From positions 992,001-1,056,000 of the forward strand of contig NZ_LR134352.1 in the NCBI RefSeq assembly GCF_900637185.1: 64,000 nt of DNA, read 5' to 3'. The notes below the pieces were generated by a model that did no database searches, had not been told where the DNA came from, and saw nothing but the letters and a program-made list of their open reading frames with translations. Both the position numbers and the translations under genes were made by a program. Below are positions 32,975-40,582 of this stretch, piece by piece (position 1 is the first letter of the stretch; each line of letters starts with the position of its first letter). The stretch is from Nocardia asteroides. Its GTDB lineage: Bacteria; Actinomycetota; Actinomycetes; Mycobacteriales; Mycobacteriaceae.

Positions 32975-34878
32975 GGCCAGGAGCTCCCGTCCCCGGCGCG
33001 CCCGGGACGAAGGCCAAATCGTTCGGCCCCTCGCTGAAGCGGCTGCTGCGCAGGCTCGTTCCGGAACGGGTCGCGGTCGGCGTGATCGTGGCGCTGGTGA
33101 TCACCTCGGTGGTGCTCAACACGCTGGGTCCCTACCTGCTCGGCCAGGCCACCAACCTGGTCTTCGACGGCTTCGTCGGCAAGCAGCTCGATCCCCGGTT
33201 CACCAAAGAGGAGACCATTCAGCTGCTGCGCGACCGGGGCGAGAACACCCGTGCGGACATGCTCTCGGCGATGAACGTCATCCCGGGCACCGGCATCGAT
33301 TTCGACGCCGTCGCCCGGGTGTTGGTGATCGTGCTCGCGCTCTATGTCGCGGCCGCGCTGTTCGGCTGGTTGCAGGGCTATCTGCTCAACATCGTCATCA
33401 ACCGGACGGTCAAGCGGCTGCGCGACGAGGTGGAGGCCAAACTGCACCAGCTGCCGCTGCGCTACTTCGACTCCGCCCCGCGTGGTGACGTGCTCAGCCG
33501 CGTCACCAACGACGTCGACAATGTCTCGCAGAGCCTGCAGCAGACCATGAGCCAGCTGCTGACCTCGCTGTTCACCGTGATCGGCATCCTGATCATGATG
33601 TTCTGGATCTCGCCGCTGCTGGCGCTGATCGCGCTGCTCACCGTTCCGGCCGCGATCGTGGTCACCGCGCAGATCGCCAAGCGGTCCAAGCCGCACTTCG
33701 TGGACCAGTGGAAGTACACCGGCGCGGTGAACGCCTCGGTGGAGGAGGCCTACACCGGCCACGAGATCATCACCGCGTTCGGCCGCAGCCGCGAGGTCGG
33801 CAAGGAGTTCGACGAGCGCAATCAGAAGCTCTACGACGCCAGCTTCAAGGCGCAGTTCATCTCCGGCCTGATCATGCCGGCGATCATGTTCCTCGGGAAC
33901 GTGAACTTCGTGTTCATCGCGCTGGTCGGCGGCCTGCGGGTGGCCACCGGCAATCTCTCGCTCGGTGACGTGCAGGCCTTCATCCAGTACTCGCGCCAGT
34001 TCAGTCAGCCGCTCACCCAGATCGGTGCGATGGCCAACCTGCTGCAGTCCGGCGTCGCCTCGGCCGAGCGGATCTTCGAGATCCTCGACGCCGAGGAGCA
34101 GAGCCCGGATCCGGCGGTGGAGAACCCGCGTCCGGTCGACCGCGGCCGGGTCGAGTTCGAGGCGGTGTCGTTCGGGTACGACCCGGAGGTGCCGATCATC
34201 GAGCGGCTGTCCCTGGTCGCCGATCCGGGCCATGTGGTCGCGATCGTCGGGCCCACCGGCGCGGGCAAGACCACGCTGGTCAACCTGCTGATGCGGTTCT
34301 ACGAGCTGGACGCGGGCACCATCGCCATCGACGACGTCGACATCACCACCATCAGCCGCGACCATCTGCGCTCGCGGATCGGCATGGTGCTGCAGGACAC
34401 GTGGCTGTTCAAGGGCACGATCCGGGAGAACATCGCCTACGGCAACCCGAGCGCCTCCGAGCACGACATCCTCGCCGCGGCCAGGGCCGCCTACGTCGAC
34501 CGGTTCGTGCACGCCCTGCCGAACGGCTACGACACCGTGATCGACGAGGAAGGTGGCGGCGTCAGCGCGGGCGAGAAACAGCTCATCACCATCGCGCGCG
34601 CGTTCCTGGCCAAGCCGTCGATCCTCATCCTGGACGAGGCCACCAGCTCGGTCGACACCCGCACCGAGCTGCTGGTGCAGCAGGCCACCGCGGCCCTGCG
34701 CCGCGACCGCACCAGCTTCGTGATCGCGCACCGGCTCTCGACCATTCGCGACGCCGACCTGATCGTGGTGATGGAGAAGGGCCGCATCGTCGAGCACGGC
34801 ACGCACGAGCGACTGCTGGAGGAACGCGGCGCGTACTTCCGCCTCTACAACGCCCAGTTCGCGGCGGCGGAACTGTAG
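32971..34878 (+). CDS. ABC exporter half-transporter with canonical Walker B (second subunit of pair 2)
   Basis: A 635-residue half-transporter, partner of the preceding gene. It has a proline/basic N-terminus, six membrane helices with a long first external loop (FDGFVGKQLDPRFTKEE onward, about 60 residues), and an ATPase domain with Walker A GPTGAGKTTLVN, Walker B ILILDEATSSVD, H-loop VIAHRLST and a divergent signature VSAGEKQLIT. As in pair 1, its altered signature complements the partner's degenerate Walker B. The ATG overlaps the previous stop by four bases. A GC-rich stem-loop follows nine bases after the stop. Confidence 0.92.
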   Translation: MRPGAPVPGAPGTKAKSFGPSLKRLLRRLVPERVAVGVIVALVITSVVLNTLGPYLLGQATNLVFDGFVGKQLDPRFTKEETIQLLRDRGENTRADMLSAMNVIPGTGIDFDAVARVLVIVLALYVAAALFGWLQGYLLNIVINRTVKRLRDEVEAKLHQLPLRYFDSAPRGDVLSRVTNDVDNVSQSLQQTMSQLLTSLFTVIGILIMMFWISPLLALIALLTVPAAIVVTAQIAKRSKPHFVDQWKYTGAVNASVEEAYTGHEIITAFGRSREVGKEFDERNQKLYDASFKAQFISGLIMPAIMFLGNVNFVFIALVGGLRVATGNLSLGDVQAFIQYSRQFSQPLTQIGAMANLLQSGVASAERIFEILDAEEQSPDPAVENPRPVDRGRVEFEAVSFGYDPEVPIIERLSLVADPGHVVAIVGPTGAGKTTLVNLLMRFYELDAGTIAIDDVDITTISRDHLRSRIGMVLQDTWLFKGTIRENIAYGNPSASEHDILAAARAAYVDRFVHALPNGYDTVIDEEGGGVSAGEKQLITIARAFLAKPSILILDEATSSVDTRTELLVQQATAALRRDRTSFVIAHRLSTIRDADLIVVMEKGRIVEHGTHERLLEERGAYFRLYNAQFAAAEL

Positions 34879-34881
34879 GAC

Positions 34882-34913
34882 CGGCCCCTCACCCGGCGAA
34901 ACCGCCGGGTGCG
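34882..34913 (+). terminator. Stem-loop between ABC pair 2 and tgt
   Basis: The stem CACCCGGCG/CGCCGGGTG (34887-34895 with 34900-34908) has an AAAC loop and can be extended outwards by CCCC/GGGG across one mismatch. There is no T-run. It may end the ABC message or occlude translation initiation of tgt, whose possible GTG starts lie 3 and 21 bases beyond. Confidence 0.5.
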
Positions 34914-34933
34914 GGGTGCGGCACGATGGGCGG

Positions 34934-36187
34934 GTGGCCGATCCCAGCGAGTTCTCCTTCACCGTAGGCACCCGTCTCGACGGCGGGCGGCACGGCCGTA
35001 CCGGCGTGATCGGTACCCCGCACGGCGAGATCGCCACGCCCGCCTTCATCCCGGTGGGCACCAAGGCCTCGGTGAAGGCGGTGCTGCCGGAGACCATGAA
35101 GGAACTCGGCGCGCAGGCGCTGCTGGCCAACGCCTACCACCTCTACCTGCAGCCCGGCGCGGACATCGTCGACGAGGCGGGCGGGCTCGGCAGGTTCATG
35201 AACTGGTCCGGTCCCACCTTCACCGACAGTGGCGGCTTCCAGGTGATGTCGCTGGGCGTCGGGTTCAAGAAGGTGCTGGCGATGGAGGCCGTCGACATCC
35301 GCTCCGACGAGGTGATCGCCGAGGGCAAGGAGCGCCTGGCCACCGTCGACGACGACGGCGTCACCTTCCGCTCCCATCTGGACGGCTCCAAGCATCGCTT
35401 CACGCCCGAGGTGTCGATGGGCATCCAGCACCAGCTCGGCGCCGACATCGTGTTCGCCTTCGACGAGCTCACCACGCTGCTGAACACCCGTGGCTACCAG
35501 GAGAAATCGCTGCAGCGCACGCAGGACTGGGCGCAGCGCTGCATCGACGAGCACGAGAAGCTCACCGGCGAACGCGGCCACCGGCCGTATCAGGCGCTGT
35601 TTGCGGTGATCCAGGGCGCGCAGTACGAGGACCTGCGCCGCAAGGCCTGCCGCGATCTCGAGGCGGTGCGCGGCGCGGGCGGCACCGAGTTCGACGGCTA
35701 CGGCATCGGCGGGGCGCTGGAGAAGCACAACCTGGGCACCATCGTCGGCTGGTGCTGCGACGAGCTGCCCGAGCACAAGCCGCGGCACATGCTGGGGATC
35801 AGCGAGCCCGAGGACATGTTCGTCGCGATCGAGAACGGCGCCGACACCTTCGACTGCGTGAACCCCTCCCGGGTGGCGCGCAACGCGGCGATCTACGTCG
35901 ACGAGGGCCGGTTCAACATCAACACCAGCCGCTTCCGCCGCGATTTCACCCCGATCGACGAGAACTGCGACTGCTACACCTGCGCCCACTACACCCGCGC
36001 GTACCTGCATCACCTGTTCAAGGCCAAGGAGATGCTCTCGGCCACGCTCTGCACGATCCACAACGAGCGGTTCACCGTCCGGCTCGTGGACCGCATCCGC
36101 GCGAGCATCGACGGCGGCTACTTCGACGATTTCAAGGCCGAGTTCCTCGGCAACTGGAAGGGCAGGCTGAAGGCGCCCGGCGCCTAG
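34934..36187 (+). CDS. tgt: tRNA-guanine(34) transglycosylase
   Basis: Exchanges guanine 34 in GUN-anticodon tRNAs (Asp, Asn, His, Tyr) for a 7-deazaguanine queuosine precursor. About 417 residues. Catalytic and binding segments are all visible: TDSGGFQVMSLG (nucleophile region near residue 90), FDELTT, IQGAQYEDLRRKACRDL, GYGIGGALEK, NGADTFDCVNPSRVARN (second active-site aspartate) and the zinc site CDCYTCAHYTRAYLHHL. Two in-frame GTG codons are possible starts, 34916 and 34934; I prefer the second because the first directly follows a stem-loop. Its convergent neighbour yhhQ and the nearby gluQ belong to the same modification pathway. Confidence 0.95.
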   Translation: MADPSEFSFTVGTRLDGGRHGRTGVIGTPHGEIATPAFIPVGTKASVKAVLPETMKELGAQALLANAYHLYLQPGADIVDEAGGLGRFMNWSGPTFTDSGGFQVMSLGVGFKKVLAMEAVDIRSDEVIAEGKERLATVDDDGVTFRSHLDGSKHRFTPEVSMGIQHQLGADIVFAFDELTTLLNTRGYQEKSLQRTQDWAQRCIDEHEKLTGERGHRPYQALFAVIQGAQYEDLRRKACRDLEAVRGAGGTEFDGYGIGGALEKHNLGTIVGWCCDELPEHKPRHMLGISEPEDMFVAIENGADTFDCVNPSRVARNAAIYVDEGRFNINTSRFRRDFTPIDENCDCYTCAHYTRAYLHHLFKAKEMLSATLCTIHNERFTVRLVDRIRASIDGGYFDDFKAEFLGNWKGRLKAPGA

Positions 36188-36214
36188 CGGCGGACCGCCC
36201 GAGCGATCCGCCGC
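36187..36214. terminator. GC hairpin between convergent tgt and yhhQ
   Basis: An eight-base-pair inverted repeat GCGGCGGA/TCCGCCGC (36187-36194 and 36207-36214) in the 34-base gap between the two stop codons. Probably a shared bidirectional terminator; there is no T-run. Confidence 0.5.
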
Positions 36215-36221
36215 GGCGGCG

Positions 36222-37004
36222 TCAGTCGTGCAGCGCGTCGCGCTGTGCCGGGGCGTAGGAGGGTTCGGTCTTCTTGAGCAGCGCGATCACGCGGTAGGTG
36301 ATCGGCATGACGAGGATCTCGACCAGCGTCTTCCAGAGGAAGCCGACGATCACGTAGTTCACGAACGACTGCCAGCTGTCGATGCCGATGGCGGTGGCCG
36401 CGATCGAGCAGAAGATCAGGGTGTCGGCGAACTCGCCGACCACGGTGGAGCCGAGCAGGCGGGCCCACAGGTGCTTCTCCTTGGTGCGCTCCTTGATCAG
36501 CACCAGGGTGGCCGAGTTCAGCAGCTGACCGACGAAATACCCGGCCAGTCCGGCCAGCACCAGCTGCGGCGTGGTGCCCAGGACCGTGCGGAAGGCTTCC
36601 TGGTTCTCGTAGAAGCCCGCGGCGGGCAGCCGGATCGCGATCGCGAAGCAGGCGACGGTCAGCAGCAGCGCGGCGAAACCGGTGTAGATGGCGTGGCGGG
36701 TGGCGCGGAAGCCGTACACCTCGCTGAGCACGTCACCCAGGATGTAGGCGAGGGGGAAGAGGAAGAAGGCGCCGTCGGTGGCGATCGGCAGGATCTGGAC
36801 CGGGCCCAGCATCACCGATTTGTCGGCGAAGAACTCGACGCCCTTGGTGGCGCAGATGTTGGAGATGATCAGTGTCGCCGTGAAAATGGCGACGATTACC
36901 GGGTAGAACCCCCGCGCAACCTGGGCGAACGCCGCGTGGTCCGGCGCGGGGCGCCCAGATTCGGCAGGTTGGTCGAGAGTGTTTGCGTCAGTCACGGGTT
37001 CCAT
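36222..37004 (-). CDS. yhhQ: Queuosine precursor transporter (YhhQ / QPTR family)
   Basis: Membrane protein importing a queuosine precursor such as queuine or preQ1. It has about 260 residues and six to seven hydrophobic helices. Family features are NICATKGVEFF near the first helix, a conserved acidic/tyrosine motif YILGDVLSEVYGFRATRHAIY, the central FVGQLLNSATLVLIKERTKEKHLWAR and the C-terminal GEFADTLIFCSIAAT segment. I start it at the ATG at 37004; an upstream in-frame start would run into the promoter of the divergent gene. Placed back-to-back (convergent) with tgt, it supports a salvage route in which an imported base is inserted by Tgt. Confidence 0.92.
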   Translation of the reverse strand: MEPVTDANTLDQPAESGRPAPDHAAFAQVARGFYPVIVAIFTATLIISNICATKGVEFFADKSVMLGPVQILPIATDGAFFLFPLAYILGDVLSEVYGFRATRHAIYTGFAALLLTVACFAIAIRLPAAGFYENQEAFRTVLGTTPQLVLAGLAGYFVGQLLNSATLVLIKERTKEKHLWARLLGSTVVGEFADTLIFCSIAATAIGIDSWQSFVNYVIVGFLWKTLVEILVMPITYRVIALLKKTEPSYAPAQRDALHD

Positions 37005-37057
37005 CCAACCAAGCTCGGGGTACCTCACGGGCGCCGGTTGTGGAATACGCTGTACCA

Positions 37058-37621
37058 ATGACGAATCCCGGCGATTCCGACGAATGGTGGAAGCAGTACG
37101 GCGGCTCCGGCGTGTCGCCGGAGTCCGGCGCGCCGGGTTCGGTGCCGCAGTACCCGTCCGCGCAGCCGTCGCAGCCCTCCAACTACCCGTCGACGCCGCA
37201 GTACCCGCAGCAGCCCGCGCCCCCGCCGTCGCAGCCGCAGTACCCGAACTACCAGCAGCCCTCGGCGCCGCAGTATCCCCAGCAGCCGCCCGCGCAGCCG
37301 CAGCCGTACGGCGCGTACCCGGCTGCCGGTGGGTATCAGCCGTACGGCGCGTACCCGCAGCCGCAGGGCACCAACGGCCTGGCGATCGGCTCGCTGGTCG
37401 CGTCGCTGGTCGGCCTGTGCACCTGCGTCGGCTCGATCGTGGGCATCGTGCTGGGCGTGATGGCGCTCAACCAGCTCAAGGAGCGCGGTGGTGAGGGTCG
37501 CGGAATGGCGCTGGCAGGCATCTGGATCGGTGCGATCACCCTGGTGCTCGGCCTGCTGTACGTGGTGTTCGTGATCGTGCTCGGGGTGGCGGGCGGATTG
37601 GATTCGTCCTCGTCGTACTGA
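37058..37621 (+). CDS. Proline/glutamine-rich DUF4190-type membrane protein
   Basis: A 187-residue protein with a low-complexity N-terminal half (about 100 residues of P, Q, Y, S and A with repeated PQYPQQP-like units) and two membrane helices at the C-terminus: GLAIGSLVASLVGLCTCVGSIVGI (cited in parts: GLAIGSLVASLV, GIVLGVMALNQLKERGGEGR) and GIWIGAITLVLGLLYVV. The connecting motif with LNQLKE and RGMALAGIWIG is typical of DUF4190. The proline-rich part should be cytoplasmic. Function unknown. It is convergent with the RDD protein gene, which has a similar tail, across a strong terminator. Confidence 0.85.
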   Translation: MTNPGDSDEWWKQYGGSGVSPESGAPGSVPQYPSAQPSQPSNYPSTPQYPQQPAPPPSQPQYPNYQQPSAPQYPQQPPAQPQPYGAYPAAGGYQPYGAYPQPQGTNGLAIGSLVASLVGLCTCVGSIVGIVLGVMALNQLKERGGEGRGMALAGIWIGAITLVLGLLYVVFVIVLGVAGGLDSSSSY

Positions 37622-37638
37622 CATCCGCCGAAACGAAC

Positions 37639-37676
37639 CAGGGGCGCTTCCGTAGCCGGAAGCGCCCCTGATGTTT
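37639..37676. terminator. Bidirectional terminator between DUF4190 and RDD genes
   Basis: A stem of 14 base pairs (CAGGGGCGCTTCCG and its complement) with a four-base loop, followed by ATGTTTT on the plus strand. It lies between two convergent stop codons. Confidence 0.85.
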
Positions 37677-37690
37677 TGGTCAGCCGGGTG

Positions 37691-38401
37691 TCAGCCCTTG
37701 ACGACCTGCGTGCCGCCGGCGAACTTGTCGTGCCAGCCCTGCTTGTTCGGGTCCTGGGAGATGGTGATCATGATGTAGATCGCCAGACCCAGGCTGATCA
37801 GGCCACCCACGCACGGGATCAGGCCGACGATCTGGAACACGTTGCGCTTGGCCGACTGCTCCGGGGTCAGGTTCGGCGCGCCGCCGGGGGCGACGACCCG
37901 CAGGCCCAGCATCTTCTTGCCGAGCGAGGTGCCCTGGGTGACTTCCATGGCGATGAAGTAGCCGTAGACCGCCAGCGAGACGATGGCGCCGCTGATGATC
38001 TGGTAGGTGTTGCCGCTGAACACCAGCGCCAGCACGATCGCGAGCGGCAGGCTGACGATCAGGTTGTCGATGACGCGGGCACCGATGCGGACACCCAGGT
38101 CGGCCGGCTGCACGCCGCCGTAGCCCTGCTGCTGCTGACCGTACGGGTCCTGGCCGTACCCACCCGGCTGCTGACCGTACGGGTCCTGGCCATAGGCCGG
38201 CTGCTGCTGGCCGTAGGGGTCCTGGCCGTAGGCGGGCTGCTGGCCGTAGCCCGGCTGCTGCTGCCCGTATCCCGGCTGCTGGCCGTAACCCGGCTGCTGC
38301 TGCCCGTAACCCGGCTGCTGCTGGCCGTAGGGGTCCTGGCCGTAGCCGCCGGGCTGACCGCCCTGCGGGTACTGGTTGGGGTCGTAACCACCGCTGGTCA
38401 T
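37691..38401 (-). CDS. RDD family membrane protein with repetitive Gly-Tyr-Gln N-terminus
   Basis: A 236-residue protein. Residues 1-95 are repeats of units such as PGYGQQQ and [12 protein letters not shown], a tyrosine-rich low-complexity region reminiscent of phase-separating prion-like segments. Residues about 100-230 are the RDD domain: [15 protein letters not shown] supplies the arginine and aspartate, followed by helices around [26 protein letters not shown] and an [18 protein letters not shown] helix, ending with [15 protein letters not shown] proteins may transport ions or compatible solutes; the role here is unknown. GAGGA lies eight bases before the ATG. It follows gluQ by 43 bases on the same strand. 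Confidence 0.9.
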   Translation of the reverse strand: MTSGGYDPNQYPQGGQPGGYGQDPYGQQQPGYGQQQPGYGQQPGYGQQQPGYGQQPAYGQDPYGQQQPAYGQDPYGQQPGGYGQDPYGQQQQGYGGVQPADLGVRIGARVIDNLIVSLPLAIVLALVFSGNTYQIISGAIVSLAVYGYFIAMEVTQGTSLGKKMLGLRVVAPGGAPNLTPEQSAKRNVFQIVGLIPCVGGLISLGLAIYIMITISQDPNKQGWHDKFAGGTQVVKG

Positions 38402-38444
38402 AATTCGTCCTCGTCGTGATCGATAGATCGGTCGAATGCGTACG

Positions 38445-39380
38445 TTACGGACATCCCTCTGTGCGGAACAACCCGATGGGCTCGAGTATCCATGGTTTTC
38501 CCGGTACATGTGTGGCGTCGAAAACTTCGCGGAGCTCGGCTGTCGTGCGCGCGGTGTAGCCGAGGGAGGCGGCGATCGCGGCCACCACGTCCTCGGGCGT
38601 GTTGCCCAGCGCGCGCTGATCCGAAAGGCTCACGGCCCCGTCGCGTTTGGCCAGGCGCTTGCCCTCCTGATTGAGGACGAGCGGGACATGGGCGTAGATC
38701 GGCGCCGGCAGCCCGAGCAGATCGGCGAGGTAGGCCTGTCGGGGCGTGGACGGGAGCAGGTCGTCGCCGCGGACCACCTGGTCGACGCCCTGCGCGTGGT
38801 CGTCCACGACGACGGTGAGGTTGTAGGCGGGGATGCCGTCGCCGCGGCGCAGCACCAGATCGTCGACGGCGCCGCGATACTCGCCGTGCAGCAGGTCGGT
38901 GACGGTGTAGTCGGCCACGTCGGCGCGCAATCGCACTGCCGCGGGCCGTCCTTCGGCCCGTCTGGCGGCGCGCTGCCGCGCGGTGAGGTGGCGGCAGGTG
39001 CCGGGGTAGGCGCCCATCGGGCCGTGCGGTGCCGTGGCGGCCTGCTGGATTTCGCGTCTGGTGCAGAAGCATTCATAGGTGCGCCCGGCCGCGGTGAGTT
39101 CGGCGACAGCCGCCGCGTAGGTCGGCAGCCGCTCGGACTGACAGACTACCGGGCCGTCCCAGTCGATGCCGATGGCGGCGAGGTCGTCGAGCTGGCGTTC
39201 GGCGGCGCCGGGGCGGACCCGGTCGAGATCGTCGACGCGCAGGACGAAGCGGCGTCCGGTGGTACGGGCGAAGAGCCAGGCCAGGATCGCGGTCCGCAGA
39301 TTGCCCACGTGCAGTTCGCCCGACGGGCTCGGGGCGTACCGGCCTGCGCCGGGGGAGGGGCTCGTTGGCACCGCGCCCAT
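38445..39380 (-). CDS. gluQ: Glutamyl-queuosine tRNA(Asp) synthetase
   Basis: Truncated glutamyl-tRNA synthetase paralogue that attaches glutamate to the queuosine at position 34 of tRNA-Asp. The 311-residue protein lacks the anticodon-binding domain of GluRS. Visible are the class I motif in [20 protein letters not shown], the zinc site CFC...Y...C in [10 protein letters not shown] and YPGTCRHL, the [19 protein letters not shown] segment and the [10 protein letters not shown] motif (KMSKS equivalent). The start at 39380 fits the family and lies one base before the upstream DUF309 stop codon. Its presence implies that queuosine is made in this organism, in agreement with tgt and yhhQ close by. 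Confidence 0.93.
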   Translation of the reverse strand: MGAVPTSPSPGAGRYAPSPSGELHVGNLRTAILAWLFARTTGRRFVLRVDDLDRVRPGAAERQLDDLAAIGIDWDGPVVCQSERLPTYAAAVAELTAAGRTYECFCTRREIQQAATAPHGPMGAYPGTCRHLTARQRAARRAEGRPAAVRLRADVADYTVTDLLHGEYRGAVDDLVLRRGDGIPAYNLTVVVDDHAQGVDQVVRGDDLLPSTPRQAYLADLLGLPAPIYAHVPLVLNQEGKRLAKRDGAVSLSDQRALGNTPEDVVAAIAASLGYTARTTAELREVFDATHVPGKPWILEPIGLFRTEGCP

Positions 39381-39381
39381 T

Positions 39382-39867
39382 CTAGGCGGGCGCGACACAC
39401 AGCCGGGGCCGCAGCTGGTCCTCGGCGATGTCGGCACCCGCGTCGAGCGCGGCCAGCAGGGTGCGCGCGTGCGCCACGAGCCCGGCGCGGTCCACCCCGT
39501 GCTGCTGGGCATTCGCCGGATAGGTGTCGAGCCGCTCGCTCGCGCGGCGCAGGAGAGTACCCGCGCCCTTGGCGTTGCCCCGCTGGATGTGGGTGATGCC
39601 GACCGCGTACTGCGCCAGTCCCTGCCAGAGCATCCGTTCGGCTACCGGCCCGTTCTTCCACGCCGCCTCCAAAACCTCGTGGGCGTTGAATGCCAAACCA
39701 TCGTCCAGCAGTTGCTGAGCGAAGGTGAGAGTTTGCTGGGGGCCCAGCTCGAGGTCGTCCGGAATTCGGGCGACTCCGGCACTGCCGGGCGGCAGCGGCC
39801 TGCCGAGTCGGTCCCTGGGGCGGTCGTTGCGGGCACGACCTGCGGCGTCGCGGTCACGGGAGATCAT
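39382..39867 (-). CDS. DUF309 domain-containing protein
   Basis: A 161-residue soluble helical protein. The DUF309 core is visible in QQLLDDGLAFNAHEVLEAAWKNG (key residues F, H, E and W) followed by RMLWQGLAQYAVGITHIQRGN and GAGTLLRRASERLDTYP. The function of DUF309 proteins is unknown. It is immediately upstream of gluQ, stop and start being one base apart, so the two are almost surely co-transcribed. An in-frame ATG at 39882 is an alternative start. The first 30 residues are basic and arginine/aspartate-rich. Confidence 0.85.
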   Translation of the reverse strand: MISRDRDAAGRARNDRPRDRLGRPLPPGSAGVARIPDDLELGPQQTLTFAQQLLDDGLAFNAHEVLEAAWKNGPVAERMLWQGLAQYAVGITHIQRGNAKGAGTLLRRASERLDTYPANAQQHGVDRAGLVAHARTLLAALDAGADIAEDQLRPRLCVAPA

Positions 39868-39902
39868 TCCCCCATGATCCACGCCGGGCGCCCATGGTGT
39901 TC

Positions 39903-40286
39903 GAGTGACGGTTGGGACGGTGGGGAAATTGACGTATCACGGACTAATCACACGGAGGTAAAAGCTGATGTGTCAGCCGGATCCGGAATGGGTAAGACCC
40001 TCCGGCAATGCTCCCGCAAACGTGAAGCTTCGCAAGCTTGGCAAACTCAAATGAGAAAGCAAATTCTCATCCGCAAACTTGCGGAAGACCTGCTAGGGTT
40101 TCATCCGCGGGGGCAGCCCCCGGAGGCGGAAACGCCTCGATGCGCTGGTTCGTGCCGGTCGGTTGCGCGCGCCGTGTGGCAGTGCTCTGTGTGCCACGAA
40201 GTAACTCGTCGATCGCGCCGGATATCGGAATATTGCAACGATTCCTGGAGTAATCCCGTTCTCGATCATGCAAAGGAGTAAGTGCC
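39903..40286. promoter_or_regulatory. AT-richer upstream region of the DUF397 gene with several inverted repeats
   Basis: About 380 bases without a convincing gene and clearly lower in GC than the surroundings, especially 40020-40095. It contains several short inverted repeats: AAGCTT-CGC-AAGCTT near 40024-40038, GAGAA-AGCAAA-TTCTC near 40053-40068 and CCGCAA-AC-TTGCGG near 40070-40083. These could be regulator sites or RNA hairpins in the leader of the DUF397 gene. Such AT-rich stretches commonly precede DUF397 genes in actinobacteria. Confidence 0.45.
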
Positions 40287-40496
40287 GTGGAGGTTGATGT
40301 GACGGACGCTGTGTGGCGGAAGAGCACCTACAGCGGACCCGATGGGAACTGCGTGGAAGTGGCCTTTCTCGCCGGCGGCAATGTCGCGGTCCGCGACACC
40401 AAGGACCGCGGTCGCGGTCCCGTGCTGGCCTTCGGACCGGGAGAGTGGCGGGCGTTCCTAGACGACGTCACCGCGGGAGAGTTCGCGCGCGGCTGA
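40287..40496 (+). CDS. DUF397 domain-containing protein
   Basis: A 69-residue protein made up of the DUF397 domain alone: AVWRKSTYSGPDGNCVEVA, VAVRDTKDRGRGPVLAF and GEWRAFLDDVTAGEF. In actinobacteria such small proteins are usually encoded beside XRE-type regulators and are thought to act as partners or antagonists of them (the BldB/WhiJ type of system in Streptomyces). No XRE gene adjoins directly; two lie at 42.1 and 42.8 kb. GTG start preceded by AAAGGAG about nine bases away. Confidence 0.85.
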   Translation: MEVDVTDAVWRKSTYSGPDGNCVEVAFLAGGNVAVRDTKDRGRGPVLAFGPGEWRAFLDDVTAGEFARG

Positions 40497-40527
40497 ACCG
40501 CGCCATGCGCCTCGAGAAGGCAGCACG

Positions 40528-40560
40528 GGCCCCGAGTCGGTAGGACTCGGGGCCTTCTCT
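40528..40560 (+). terminator. Rho-independent terminator of the DUF397 gene
   Basis: An 11-base-pair stem (GGCCCCGAGTC and its complement) with the loop GGTAG, followed by TTCTCT. It starts 32 bases after the stop codon and shortly precedes the next gene on the same strand. Confidence 0.85.
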
Positions 40561-40582
40561 ATGGTGACCTAGGGTGAGCCGC

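Noticed and set aside
34882..34933. preQ1 riboswitch before tgt
   Set aside because: Only a simple GC hairpin is visible; the A-rich tail and H-type pseudoknot of preQ1 classes are absent.
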